A DNA stretch of 40,822 nucleotides from Bacteroidota bacterium (GTDB lineage Bacteria > Bacteroidota > Bacteroidia > Palsa-965), in NCBI GenBank assembly GCA_003151415.1, contig PLXK01000145.1:1-40822 (forward strand), written 5' to 3'. Below the pieces are notes generated by a model. That model saw nothing but the letters and a program-made list of their open reading frames with translations. It was not told the DNA's origin and ran no database searches. This document shows positions 33,201 to 40,629 of this stretch, piece after piece (within the stretch, counting starts at the first letter, position 1; each line of letters begins with the position of its first letter). A program made the translations under genes and the position numbers.

Positions 33201-34577
33201 GCTCACATATTCGTAATGGGGTTCTGGGTTGAGAGAAAATTTAAAAATCACATCCTGCGCATTCTCAGCAAGCATCCTGAATTTTTCTTCGTTTACCTTC
33301 AGAGCCAGCTCGGCTTCTTTGATTTCTGTAATGTCCCGTGTGACACCAAAATTGGCAATGAAATTTCCTTCCGAATCATATTTGGGAAAAACCCGTTCTT
33401 CGATCCAGATGTATTTGCCCGTTTTTTTGTGACGGAAACGGTAGTTATAAAGAGCAGGCTTTTTGTCGTTTTTTGCTTTGTGCTGAAGGGTCCTGAGCTG
33501 ATCCAGGTCTTCGGGATGTATGTATTCCAGAAAGTTGCCCGAATAGGAGCTGTACTCTTGTTTTGTGAAACCGACAATCTCCTCAATATTATTGCTCACA
33601 AATTTCAGGTTTCGTTCGCTGTTGCTGAAGTTCATGTAATACACCACTTCGTCAATGCTGTTGAGCACCATGCTGAGCAGGGCTTCGCTCTCCTTGAGTT
33701 TTGACTCGTAGTTGACCCGGTCTGTAACTATGCGCATAATTCCGAGGTTTGCGATGTGCTCGCCCCGTTCATTGAGCTGCGGAAGAATGCGTTCTTCAAG
33801 CCAGATATAGTCGTTCGAATTTTTTCTCCTGAACCGGTAAATAAACTCCTTGGGTGTTTTGTCCTTTTTGAGCTGTTCGGCCACCTCGAATATTTTGGGC
33901 AGGTCATCCGGATGGCATTGTGACAAAAGCTGGTCTGTACCTGCAATGTATTCTTCAGGCGTTATCAGAAGAATCCGTTCGATGGCAGCGCTGATATAGC
34001 GAATCTGTTTGTTCGAACCATCGGCATTAAATTCGATAAAGTAAACCAGCTCATCAATGCTGTCAAGCACCATGGAAACCCTGGCGTCGCCTTTTTTCTT
34101 TTCTTCCTCAATCCGCTTGGCCTGTGTAATGTCAATAAATATGGTTTGCACGGCGGGTGTTCCGTTGAAAAAAATCGCACTGGATTTGGCCTGAATATCG
34201 GCAAATGAGCCGTCCAGTAATTTCAACCGCAATTCAAAAAAATCGAGCAGGGTATCGCCGAGCAGCAGACGCTGGTAGCGTTGCTTTAATTTTTCATGGT
34301 ATTCGGGCAAGATGTAATTGAATATGTCCAGATCAAGATCGGCGGGAACTCCCGAATCGGGAAGGCCAAAAAGTGCGGCAACAAAATGATTGATATAGAT
34401 GACCTGAAAGCTGAGGTCATAGATAATGACACCCACCGGAAGATTTTGAAGCAAATCCTTGTAATTCGTTCCGACGGACTTCAGGTTTGCTGAATTTTGC
34501 AATTCGTGGACCTGCAATTCGAGTTTACGGATCTTTTCCAGAAGGTCTTGAGGATGCGTAGGGGTATTTTCCATCAT
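30288..34577 (-). CDS. Soluble histidine kinase with nine PAS domains (HisKA_2 type)
   Basis: The 1429-residue protein has no signal peptide or membrane helix, so it is cytosolic. I count nine PAS domains, many with PAC-like ends (for example VIYDLSFQVIYINHFVAALF, FVSNNIEEIVGFTKQEYSSY, YEYVSPSIYQITGYTPEEFY). A HisKA_2 dimerisation helix follows with phospho-acceptor His1235 or His1236 in EVHHRVKNNLQVISSIL, then an ATPase domain with N-box LIINEILSNALKYAF and G1 box DNGVGLP. It would phosphorylate the downstream LytTR regulator. Its start overlaps the stop of the MORN-repeat gene by 4 nt (ATGA), so the two are translationally coupled. The ligands sensed by the PAS domains are not evident; no heme or flavin signature stands out. 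Confidence 0.93.
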   Translation of the reverse strand: MMENTPTHPQDLLEKIRKLELQVHELQNSANLKSVGTNYKDLLQNLPVGVIIYDLSFQVIYINHFVAALFGLPDSGVPADLDLDIFNYILPEYHEKLKQRYQRLLLGDTLLDFFELRLKLLDGSFADIQAKSSAIFFNGTPAVQTIFIDITQAKRIEEEKKKGDARVSMVLDSIDELVYFIEFNADGSNKQIRYISAAIERILLITPEEYIAGTDQLLSQCHPDDLPKIFEVAEQLKKDKTPKEFIYRFRRKNSNDYIWLEERILPQLNERGEHIANLGIMRIVTDRVNYESKLKESEALLSMVLNSIDEVVYYMNFSNSERNLKFVSNNIEEIVGFTKQEYSSYSGNFLEYIHPEDLDQLRTLQHKAKNDKKPALYNYRFRHKKTGKYIWIEERVFPKYDSEGNFIANFGVTRDITEIKEAELALKVNEEKFRMLAENAQDVIFKFSLNPEPHYEYVSPSIYQITGYTPEEFYANPFLSFKITHKEDMYLLNDTEAALKENKHISSVIQNSVTLRWVRKDGAIVWTETRNLPVFDENGNLVAIEGISRDITQSRKDEEALRDSEDRFRILSNASIEGIVLSDRGMVIDVNERFLEIFGFQHREQAIGKPIRSFIIRDSKNFIANRMSSEGPFHSFEIVCRKNDGTEFFVEARGQNIPYNGKNIRITAINDITQRKLAENALKESERALSTLLGNLPGMAFRAASDPNWTMLFVNNGCLELTGYPPEDLLNNRKVSFAELIHHEDKDDVRQSVETAVKNKSPFELQYRIICADQKIKWVWEKGEGVFDEQGNLISLEGFISDITSRKQHEFELESSRESYKNLIESSPDGIFIHDTKGNVSFANPSVLKMLGVDSMDDFGVKSIYDYSLPEDLEVYRKRKRHLFEGKDLPFIETKIRRPDGSFVEVESKPILFNYFGNLSVLVFCRDITFQRRLEKEQVRAQMAEEANKKLQREIEQRQNTERKLQATQKYTGRLIDSSLDMICATDGEGRLTEFNQAAQKTFGYTSDEVIGEFVGFLYAHPEQRLQINNELMHGSGFFAGEIINRKKDGELFVSFLSASVLKDESGETIGAMGVSRDITEIKKTEEQIALQASKLNSIIETSTHYIWTFDRELQVTSFNLNYSKMIEERYGAPVELGTNLFKGQFVSSSEHNDFWTIKCLAAFKGIPQQFETSFYIESTGETKWMEVHLNPIYGVDRKVNEISGIGHDITEKKLSEEKIKQSLKEKEVLLKEVHHRVKNNLQVISSILNLQSSYVKDKKTLEILRESQNRIKSMAFIHESLYQTKDFSNINFTEYVSSLANNLVHSYQSFEGQVELELKIQDVYLNLDIAIPCGLIINEILSNALKYAFPKNQKGKINIRLSIKDQEITLVIKDNGVGLPSHIDYRNTESLGLQLVVTLVDQLGGTIKLDRLKGTKFTIVFINSIKNH

Positions 34578-36148
34578 TGATTCTGCGGGGCCGGCGAAGG
34601 ATTGGGAGAAGGATCTTTTGAGGAGGCATCCAGTTTAATTTTGAAACCATCGAATTTCACCTCAATATCATCTTTGTATGTTATGGTCAGAATCAGCAAG
34701 CCTTCTTCGTCGTAGTATTTCCAGTCACCCTCTCTTCGTCCGAAAATATATTTACCTTCCATCCTTACCTTTCCGCTTTCATAGTAATAAACATGTTTTC
34801 CATCGGGTTGTCCGTCGGTGTAGTTTCCTTCGAAACGGGTTTTTCCATTTGTTGTATAGATGTGTTTCCATGGGCCCTCGCGTTTGTCGCCTTTGTAATT
34901 ACCCTCTTCCCGATAATCCGTCATTTCAAAGAACCAGGGTCCTTCTTTCTGGCTGTCAACCAGATCTCCTTTTGTGATGATCTTGGATGTGGAATCATCG
35001 GCATATTCAATCATTGTTCCATTGACCAGTCCGTCGATATAGGTTTCTTCCCGCAGCAACCGGCCGTCTTCGTAATACCACTTCCATTCCCCCTGGGGTT
35101 GTCCTTTCTTGTCGTATTTTCCTTTTTGTTCGATTTTCCCATTGGGGTGATAAAACAACCAGGGGCCGATTTTCTGGCCATTGAGATATTCTCCTTCAGC
35201 CCGAAGCGCTCCGTTGGGATGGTATTCTTTCCAATGGCCCTGTTCATACCCCCCCTCGGCAAAGATTCCTTCTCCGACCAAAACCCCTTCGTTGTAAATC
35301 CGTGAATTGATGATGTGTCCGGCGGTATCATATTCCCTGGCTACACCTTCAGGTACGCCGTCTTTGTAGTTTCCGACAAATTTCCGTACCCCGTTGGGGT
35401 AGTAATCCACCTGAACATCCATTTTTGCAAGTTCAGGTGCGTTTTTTATCAGCTTGCCGAATTCATACTTTGATGTGTTGACCAGATTTCCTTTGGTATC
35501 GTAATCTTTGAAATAGCCGTTTTTCAGATCGTCCGTATAACGCCCTTCTGTTTTGACTTTTCCTTCGGAATAAAAATCCTTCCAGATTCCCTGTTTCAAC
35601 CCGTTGGCATCTTTTCGGTTTATTCTTTCCTGGTTCCGGATAAAACCGGCTTTGTATTCGATCAAGGTAATTAAGGTGCCATCGGGGGCATATTCATAAG
35701 CCATTCCCTCTTCACGGCCTTTGACAAAAGGTATTTTTTTCGAGAGCGGACCTTCCTTGTAATAGTAGTTTGTATATCCTTGTTTGATATCATCGGTATA
35801 CGATTCTTCCGATTCCAGTTTGCCGTCCTTTGTGAATGATTTCTTAAAGCCGTTCTTTTTTCCGTTTTTGTAGCTGAATTCCAATGATGTTTTACCATCT
35901 TCCGTATAAAATTTCCATATGCTGTCCAGTTGAAAATCCTTGCGGTTGCCTTCAGATTTTAGCTTTCCGGTTTCATAAAAGGTCTTCCAGTATCCATCCG
36001 GTTTTCCGTCAACCATATTCCCTTCGCTGGATACTTTCCCATTGGGATAATAATACCTGTTAAAGCCATTTGGATTTATCTCGCCTTTAGGCTGGGCCTG
36101 AGAGTAGATTGCGGGAAGAAATAAGAGGCAGAAAAAGAAATTTTTCAT
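34574..36148 (-). CDS. Exported MORN/YwqK-type repeat protein, first gene of the PAS kinase operon
   Basis: The 524-residue protein starts with a signal peptide (MKNFFFCLLFLPAIYSQAQ) and is then almost entirely about 18-20 degenerate 22-24-residue repeats of the form YYPNGKxxxEGNYxDGxxxGxW (for example YYPNGVRKFVGNYKDG, YHPNGALRAEGEYLNGQKIG), the 'antitoxin YwqK' MORN-variant pattern. The C-terminus is a Pro/Ser tail without a T9SS signal. I chose ATG 36148; the frame extends seven residues upstream and would bury the signal peptide. The next gene starts inside its stop codon, so it is made together with the nine-PAS kinase and may supply an envelope sensor or scaffold. MORN proteins bind lipids or act as scaffolds in other organisms; I do not know the role here. 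Confidence 0.85.
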   Translation of the reverse strand: MKNFFFCLLFLPAIYSQAQPKGEINPNGFNRYYYPNGKVSSEGNMVDGKPDGYWKTFYETGKLKSEGNRKDFQLDSIWKFYTEDGKTSLEFSYKNGKKNGFKKSFTKDGKLESEESYTDDIKQGYTNYYYKEGPLSKKIPFVKGREEGMAYEYAPDGTLITLIEYKAGFIRNQERINRKDANGLKQGIWKDFYSEGKVKTEGRYTDDLKNGYFKDYDTKGNLVNTSKYEFGKLIKNAPELAKMDVQVDYYPNGVRKFVGNYKDGVPEGVAREYDTAGHIINSRIYNEGVLVGEGIFAEGGYEQGHWKEYHPNGALRAEGEYLNGQKIGPWLFYHPNGKIEQKGKYDKKGQPQGEWKWYYEDGRLLREETYIDGLVNGTMIEYADDSTSKIITKGDLVDSQKEGPWFFEMTDYREEGNYKGDKREGPWKHIYTTNGKTRFEGNYTDGQPDGKHVYYYESGKVRMEGKYIFGRREGDWKYYDEEGLLILTITYKDDIEVKFDGFKIKLDASSKDPSPNPSPAPQNQ

Positions 36149-36243
36149 AGGATACTGACCGAAAACCATTTCGAATTTATCAACCGCGTTCAGGCGCAGA
36201 GAGCAATATTAAGATAACCAGCCGGGGACCGTTCGCCGCTTAT

Positions 36244-36251
36244 CAAAGGTA
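36244..36251 (-). promoter_or_regulatory. -7 promoter box upstream of the MORN/PAS/LytTR operon
   Basis: A perfect TACCTTTG (minus strand, complement of 36244-36251) lies about 95 nt before the MORN gene start. No TTG occurs at the right distance for a -33 box, so this is half a promoter. It is the best candidate for the three-gene operon. Confidence 0.3.
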
Positions 36252-36383
36252 TATAAAAAAGATGAAATGTCCTTGCTCCAAGAGGCAGATATAAATCAAT
36301 CGGGAATGCGCCGGAAGGACAAAAAAAGGATGATTCCGTATAGAATTTGAAATCACCGGCAGGTTCAAGCAGCTGGAAAATTC

Positions 36384-37415
36384 TCAGAGAAGGATATACC
36401 CCGTACCCTTGGCTTTTATTCTGAACCGGCCAGGATCAGACACGTTTACAGCCCCTCCGTGTAAAATGGTGTGGAAGAAGGTGAAAAGAGAAGGATGTTC
36501 GTGAAGCAACTGGAGTATTAAAAAGTAGTTGTGTTTTGTTAAAGCCAACTGGCCCACATCGATGTATAGGGCATTTGTTGCAAGCGGTTTTTTTAACTGG
36601 CATCCCAATAATTTTTTTCCAAAAAGCAATGAAGCCCCTCTGAGTGTTTTGTCTTTCCTGTTGTAAAGCACATAGATCTGATTCTGAAAGCAGAGTTTTT
36701 CCAGCCATTTGTTGTGTCTTTTCACCGGAACGCAGGCAGCATTGAGAATGATATTGTCAACAAAAGATTTGTCAAGATCAGTCTTGCCATATTTTTCAAT
36801 TGCATTTTTCAATACAGCATTTCCCATACTGTGGCAAAACAAGGAAAGATGGCTAATGTTCTGAGGGTAAGTGGATTTGTATGTCTGTAGAAGTACCAAG
36901 AAACTGTGGTATTGTTGCGCTACGGCCCGGGTGTTCCTCACCGTGTTGCGCACATTTTTTGCTCCGCCTGCCTCGGGTAAACGCGATGGCCAGTCAAACA
37001 TGATAACACCCACCTCATACAACCGGCTTACGCGTGTGCTGCGGTCAATGTTGTCAGGAAATGTTTTCCCGTCGCCTTCCGAATAAACAACAAAATCGCT
37101 CGGCGCTTTGCCTGAATTCATCGCTGCGGTAAAAGTGCTTCGGGGGGCGGCTTTCCATGAATTGCCATGGAAGTAAATCGTAAAAAAACGAAGTGTGCTG
37201 TCTGATGAGACATCATTTCCCAAAAATTCCTTTTTGTATGGTTTAAACGATCGGGTGGTCACAAAAACAAGAAACGAATCCGCACTTTGAAAAGAGGAGT
37301 CAACCAGTGTTATTTCGTCCCAGGTGCATTGCGTATACCCCTCCGGGACTAAATTGGCCTGTGACCAGGAGCATAGAGAAGAGAGAAGCAAAGCACACAG
37401 CAACAGGATCCGCAT
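36384..37415 (-). CDS. Exported esterase-like alpha/beta hydrolase
   Basis: The 343-residue protein has a signal peptide (MRILLLCALLLSSLCSWSQA) and an alpha/beta hydrolase core of the DUF900 type. Markers are FFTIYFHGN, VGVIMFDWPS, a nucleophile elbow LFCHSMGNAVL (Ser inside H-S-M-G), and an acid in YNRKDKTL. The C-terminal part contains HNYFLIL and HILHGG-like histidines, one of which should complete the triad. It probably hydrolyses an ester or lipid in the periplasm or outside the cell. The frame extends 19 residues upstream of ATG 37415, which would block the signal peptide. It starts 57 nt after the phospholipase/nuclease gene and may be cotranscribed. Confidence 0.75.
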   Translation of the reverse strand: MRILLLCALLLSSLCSWSQANLVPEGYTQCTWDEITLVDSSFQSADSFLVFVTTRSFKPYKKEFLGNDVSSDSTLRFFTIYFHGNSWKAAPRSTFTAAMNSGKAPSDFVVYSEGDGKTFPDNIDRSTRVSRLYEVGVIMFDWPSRLPEAGGAKNVRNTVRNTRAVAQQYHSFLVLLQTYKSTYPQNISHLSLFCHSMGNAVLKNAIEKYGKTDLDKSFVDNIILNAACVPVKRHNKWLEKLCFQNQIYVLYNRKDKTLRGASLLFGKKLLGCQLKKPLATNALYIDVGQLALTKHNYFLILQLLHEHPSLFTFFHTILHGGAVNVSDPGRFRIKAKGTGYILL

Positions 37416-37472
37416 CGTTCCGTTTTTTTGCGGTGCAGCAAATTCAGTGCGATGGCCTTGCATTTGCGGCAA

Positions 37473-38477
37473 TCAATATTCTTTTTCGCTTTCAATACCA
37501 AAGAGCTTTCCTTTTTTCCAAAGGGCCTTTTCTTCATTCAGGGCTTTTTTGCTTCTAATGGTCAGCGCCTTTGGATCGAGATCGCCAAGCTCGGGTTTAC
37601 CCGCATTGACCCATGCCGTGTACCAGAAGCTGGATGTCATTTCAATAGCATTTTGCAATTGTTTTTCCACCATGCCTTTCAGCATCTCATGATACAGTTT
37701 GGAATATTCAAGGGTGTGGATGGGCTGGTTGTATTTGTTTTTTATCTGCACACCTTTGTCATCCTTTTGATAAACCTTGTCTGTTCCGATTTTTTCTTTC
37801 AGTTTCTTATCTGCCAGGAGTAAAGTGTCTTTCAAATGATGCGAGGCGGCGATAAATCTCCAGACCTCTTTGTGCAGATCTGCAATGTAATGGGCTTCGG
37901 GAGTGTGGTAGCTGTAATCTTTGCCGAATAACTCCGGAAGCTGGGATTCAAAAAAAGAATGAATGCCCTTTTGATCGGTCATCTGTCCGTCGTGGTTGGA
38001 AGAGGTGTGAAGCGGCATGTGCGCATCCCCGATATAGTGGCCCAGATCGGCAGCAAGAAAAAGGATTTCGGTTTTGTGTTTTTCCTTGAAGGCTTTTGTC
38101 AGTTGGTCCATCTGGTCGAGGATATACCAGGGCAAAATGCCGTTTTGCTGAAGAAACTTTTCATCGTAACGCGCTTTAGCATCAGTCATTGTCAGGGGAA
38201 GGCTGTCTATTCCACCGAAATTTTCAAGATCGATGTAATGTCTGGGGTTTTCTGCCTTGTCATGCAAGGTGTATTTGCGGACATCGGGAACGGTGGATTC
38301 CTGGGTCATGAAATCGACGTGATTGTAAAAGAAAGGCTGGATAGGGTCGGGAAGTGCCATAACAGCTGCACGGTTGATGTGCTCGTGACCGAATATGCCC
38401 CAGGCCAGAAAAACGGGGGCAAGACAAAGGATGCAGAAAAAAAGTGCTTTCGAAAATAAAACGGTTTTGTTTTTCAT
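37473..38477 (-). CDS. Exported zinc-dependent phospholipase C / S1-P1 nuclease
   Basis: The 334-residue protein has a signal peptide whose cleavage after Ala25 would expose Trp26 as residue 1, with His31 five residues on. In S1/P1 nuclease and bacterial phospholipase C the mature Trp1 amino group and an early His bind zinc, so this fits the trinuclear zinc site. Further ligands are Asp in TVPDVRK, His in RHYIDL, the cluster GHYIGDAHMPLHTSSNHDG, and GIHSFFES, where a Glu takes the place of the Asp of P1 nuclease, as in phospholipase C. It should act on nucleic acids or phospholipids outside the cytoplasm. I chose ATG 38477 over a further upstream start because it keeps a clean signal peptide. 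Confidence 0.9.
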   Translation of the reverse strand: MKNKTVLFSKALFFCILCLAPVFLAWGIFGHEHINRAAVMALPDPIQPFFYNHVDFMTQESTVPDVRKYTLHDKAENPRHYIDLENFGGIDSLPLTMTDAKARYDEKFLQQNGILPWYILDQMDQLTKAFKEKHKTEILFLAADLGHYIGDAHMPLHTSSNHDGQMTDQKGIHSFFESQLPELFGKDYSYHTPEAHYIADLHKEVWRFIAASHHLKDTLLLADKKLKEKIGTDKVYQKDDKGVQIKNKYNQPIHTLEYSKLYHEMLKGMVEKQLQNAIEMTSSFWYTAWVNAGKPELGDLDPKALTIRSKKALNEEKALWKKGKLFGIESEKEY

Positions 38478-38501
38478 ATTGCAAGAGGATTTGAACCGGG
38501 A

Positions 38502-38536
38502 CAAAAGTATAAGAAACCCTTTAAGAAATGCTCAAA
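38502..38536 (-). promoter_or_regulatory. Possible promoter for the phospholipase/nuclease gene
   Basis: On the minus strand, TTTG (complement of 38533-38536), a 23-nt spacer and a perfect -7 box TACTTTTG (complement of 38502-38509). The spacer is longer than usual. The implied start, near 38495, leaves a leader of about 18 nt. Confidence 0.4.
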
Positions 38537-38607
38537 AATGAAATTTCTATGCGCTTCCATGTCAGGATCAGGAAAGAAAGGAATGTAAACCGAATCGGGA
38601 ATAAATT

Positions 38608-39024
38608 TCAGGAATTGGAATACAGGGCCATTTTATTGCCTTCCAGATCGAGAAAGGAAGCATAATATCCGACAGAATCATCGATGAGGGTTTTTGGAAT
38701 GATTGTTCTGCCGTCTGCCATTTCGTTTTTGATGATCGTTTTTTCCCGGAGCATGGTTCCTCCAAGGAGTTTGATTCTGCGAATGGTTTCAGACATGTCG
38801 TTGACCCGGAAGAAAAGTACTGTCCCCTGATTGGAAACGGTTTTTTCTTTCACCTTGACAATAGCGCCCGAGGATCCCATTTCTTTGGCATTGATAATAC
38901 CATAGAATACCGCACCCATTTCCCGGCACTCGATTTTAATTCCGAAGATCAGCGAATAAAAATTGACCGCCTTATCAAAATCATATGCAGGTATTTCAAA
39001 CCAGGTGAGAAAGTGCGATTGCAT
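38608..39024 (-). CDS. VOC-family (glyoxalase/bleomycin-resistance fold) protein
   Basis: The 138-residue protein has two beta-alpha-beta-beta-beta halves of the vicinal oxygen chelate fold: HFLTWFEIPAYDFDKAVNFYSLIFG and VLFFRVNDMSETIRRIKLLGG, then SVGYYASFLDLEGNKMALYS. The HFLTWFEIPA start and the LDLEGNKMAL end are the familiar antibiotic-resistance/dioxygenase relatives. Metal ligands are not obvious beyond one His and the Glu of the second half, so it may be a binding rather than catalytic member. It is a single gene; TAGATTTG at 39112-39119 is a possible -7 box about 88 nt upstream. The substrate is unknown. Confidence 0.88.
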   Translation of the reverse strand: MQSHFLTWFEIPAYDFDKAVNFYSLIFGIKIECREMGAVFYGIINAKEMGSSGAIVKVKEKTVSNQGTVLFFRVNDMSETIRRIKLLGGTMLREKTIIKNEMADGRTIIPKTLIDDSVGYYASFLDLEGNKMALYSNS

Positions 39025-39241
39025 GAGGCTTTGTTAAAAAGAATGATTCGTGGTTGCTTGATTTGAAAACAACGGGAGAAGCCTGCGGCCCTGTTCGCTG
39101 ATATTCAGCAACAAATCTAGGCCTAATTACCGGATTAAAGTTTAACCGGTCATTAAATTAATGCATCGATGATACGGATTATCAGTAAGTTGAATGCTGC
39201 AAGGAAGAAGGCAAGAAGGTAAAAATTAATTGTTAAATAGC

Positions 39242-39271
39242 TTGCAGGGACTGGATTTTGTATTATGTTTG
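39242..39271 (+). promoter_or_regulatory. Distal promoter of the T9SS substrate gene
   Basis: TTG (39242-39244), an exact 19-nt spacer, and TATGTTTG (39264-39271) match the Bacteroidota promoter pattern fully. Start near 39278 would give a leader of about 185 nt that includes the proximal promoter and the palindrome. Confidence 0.6.
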
Positions 39272-39326
39272 TGTAAATATTGGATTAAGAAGCGCTTAAG
39301 AGTGTATTATACTAGTAAAGACACCC

Positions 39327-39355
39327 TTTAACGCTTTTGTAATTTTATATCTTTG
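39327..39355 (+). promoter_or_regulatory. Proximal promoter of the T9SS substrate gene
   Basis: TTTA (39327-39330), a 17-nt spacer and a perfect -7 box TATCTTTG (39348-39355). The -33 element is imperfect and the spacer slightly short. The implied leader is about 100 nt and contains the TCCCGAG-CC-CTCGGGA palindrome. Confidence 0.5.
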
Positions 39356-39382
39356 CGGTGTCAAGTGATTATCCTATAAGAA

Positions 39383-39398
39383 TCCCGAGCCCTCGGGA
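39383..39398. repeat. Short palindrome TCCCGAGCCCTCGGGA
   Basis: Arms of 7 bp (TCCCGAG/CTCGGGA) flank CC. It is related in ends to the palindrome at 3611-3628, and both are in gene-free gaps. It lies inside the leader expected from either upstream promoter, so it could form an RNA hairpin ahead of the T9SS gene. Confidence 0.55.
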
Positions 39399-39464
39399 CA
39401 ATCCGAAACCACTTTTCAGCATTAAACCTTATTTATTAATAAACCAATTTAACCTTTCATTCAG

Positions 39465-40484
39465 ATGAAAAAAAATCTACTATTAATTGCGGCAATGGCT
39501 GTTACGGGACTGGCGTCTGCCCAGTGTTCGGAGCTGTTCTTTTCCATGTATGTGTGTGGTTCCGGCGAGAACAAAGCGGTTGAAATTTACAATCCAACAA
39601 GCTCTGCTATTGTTTTGACAAACAATTACCAGGTTTCCATGTATGACAATGGTGCTACAAAACCATCTGTTTCTCACCCGCTTATTGGAACAATAGGTGC
39701 TTACTCGACCTGGATTTTCACAGGCGGACAAGTTACTGTAGATTCTGTACACCCTGCTACCGGAGCACCTTATGCTACGCCTCCTGTTGACACGGCTCTG
39801 ATCAGAGTTGCCAACCAGCTGGATTCAGCACACTTTTATGCTTTCAGTTATTTCAATGGTGACGATGCACTGTCTCTTGATAAATTTAACTCAGCTGCAG
39901 GTGTTTATCTGCCAGTTGACATCTTCGCTTGTATCGGCGAATACCCTGTCAGCGCTACAGGTTCTCACGTAGGATGGTGGAACATTTCCCCTTATAACAA
40001 TGCACCGACAAACAAATCCTGGACCAAATACCATACCCTGATCAGAAAATACAATGTAACAGGTGGTGTTATGCAAAATCCAAATCCAGGTACATGGAAC
40101 CCATCGGTACAGTGGGATTCTCTTCCTGGGCCTCATACCGGTCTTCCAAACCAAGCCTATCCTAAACCCAATGCAAGTTCTACACTCAACAACACACACT
40201 TCTGTTCTTGCCTGGCCAATGGTATTCAGGAATACGCGGACAACGCACACGTAAATGTGTTCCCGAATCCATCAAACACCGGAATGATCAATGTTGTTGC
40301 AAGCAAATCCATTGAAATGGTTCAGGTTCTTAACCTCGTTGGACAAGTTGTTTACGAAGAAAAAATAAGCAGCTCCACTCCATGGGTCACATTCAGCACA
40401 TCCACCCTTTCTGCCGGTACTTACCTGGTGAAATCTTCCTTCGGTGGAAATGAAGCTCATGTTTCTAAAATCGTAGTTCAGTAA
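39465..40484 (+). CDS. T9SS-exported lamin-tail-domain protein
   Basis: The 339-residue protein has a clean signal peptide (MKKNLLLIAAMAVTGLASAQ), then a lamin-tail-type (LTD) beta-sandwich, with the marker ELFFSMYVCGSGENKAVEIY and NPTSSAIVLTNNYQVSMYDN, ending in a type A T9SS sorting domain (VFPNPSNTGMINV ... VLNLVGQVVYEE ... LSAGTYLVKSSF). LTD domains are often found in secreted nucleases and adhesive proteins; no catalytic domain is attached here, so it may be structural. The gene is monocistronic, has two promoters and a terminator, and looks built for steady, strong expression. Confidence 0.92.
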   Translation: MKKNLLLIAAMAVTGLASAQCSELFFSMYVCGSGENKAVEIYNPTSSAIVLTNNYQVSMYDNGATKPSVSHPLIGTIGAYSTWIFTGGQVTVDSVHPATGAPYATPPVDTALIRVANQLDSAHFYAFSYFNGDDALSLDKFNSAAGVYLPVDIFACIGEYPVSATGSHVGWWNISPYNNAPTNKSWTKYHTLIRKYNVTGGVMQNPNPGTWNPSVQWDSLPGPHTGLPNQAYPKPNASSTLNNTHFCSCLANGIQEYADNAHVNVFPNPSNTGMINVVASKSIEMVQVLNLVGQVVYEEKISSSTPWVTFSTSTLSAGTYLVKSSFGGNEAHVSKIVVQ

Positions 40485-40502
40485 TTATTTTCAAAACTGA
40501 TG

Positions 40503-40532
40503 AAACGCCGGAACCCTTTAGTTCCGGCGTTT
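40503..40532 (+). terminator. Intrinsic terminator of the T9SS substrate gene
   Basis: A perfect 12-bp stem (AAACGCCGGAAC with GTTCCGGCGTTT) and a 6-nt loop (CCCTTT followed by A at the end) lie 18 nt after the stop codon. The T run after it is short (TTT within the stem end), so it is a strong hairpin with a weak tail. Confidence 0.78.
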
Positions 40533-40629
40533 TAACTCAATCTAATTTCCTTAATCCGGGTGCATCTTGCTGCGCAATTGGCTGTGAATGCCCCCGACTG
40601 TCTTCTGACCTTTTTTAAAACATACACGA

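Larger units (their letters stand above)
39025..39464. other. 440-base AT-rich intergenic region with two plus-strand promoters
   Basis: This stretch separates the divergent VOC gene and the T9SS substrate gene. It contains two promoters for the latter (39242 and 39327), a perfect TAGATTTG -7 box for the VOC gene (39112-39119, minus strand), and the palindrome at 39383-39398. I find no coding region or recognisable structured RNA in it. Confidence 0.7.

Noticed and set aside
34343-34358. Palindrome TCCCGAATCGGGA inside the kinase gene
   Set aside because: It is within coding sequence (residues LPDSGVP) and short; I take it as chance rather than a third copy of the intergenic palindrome family.
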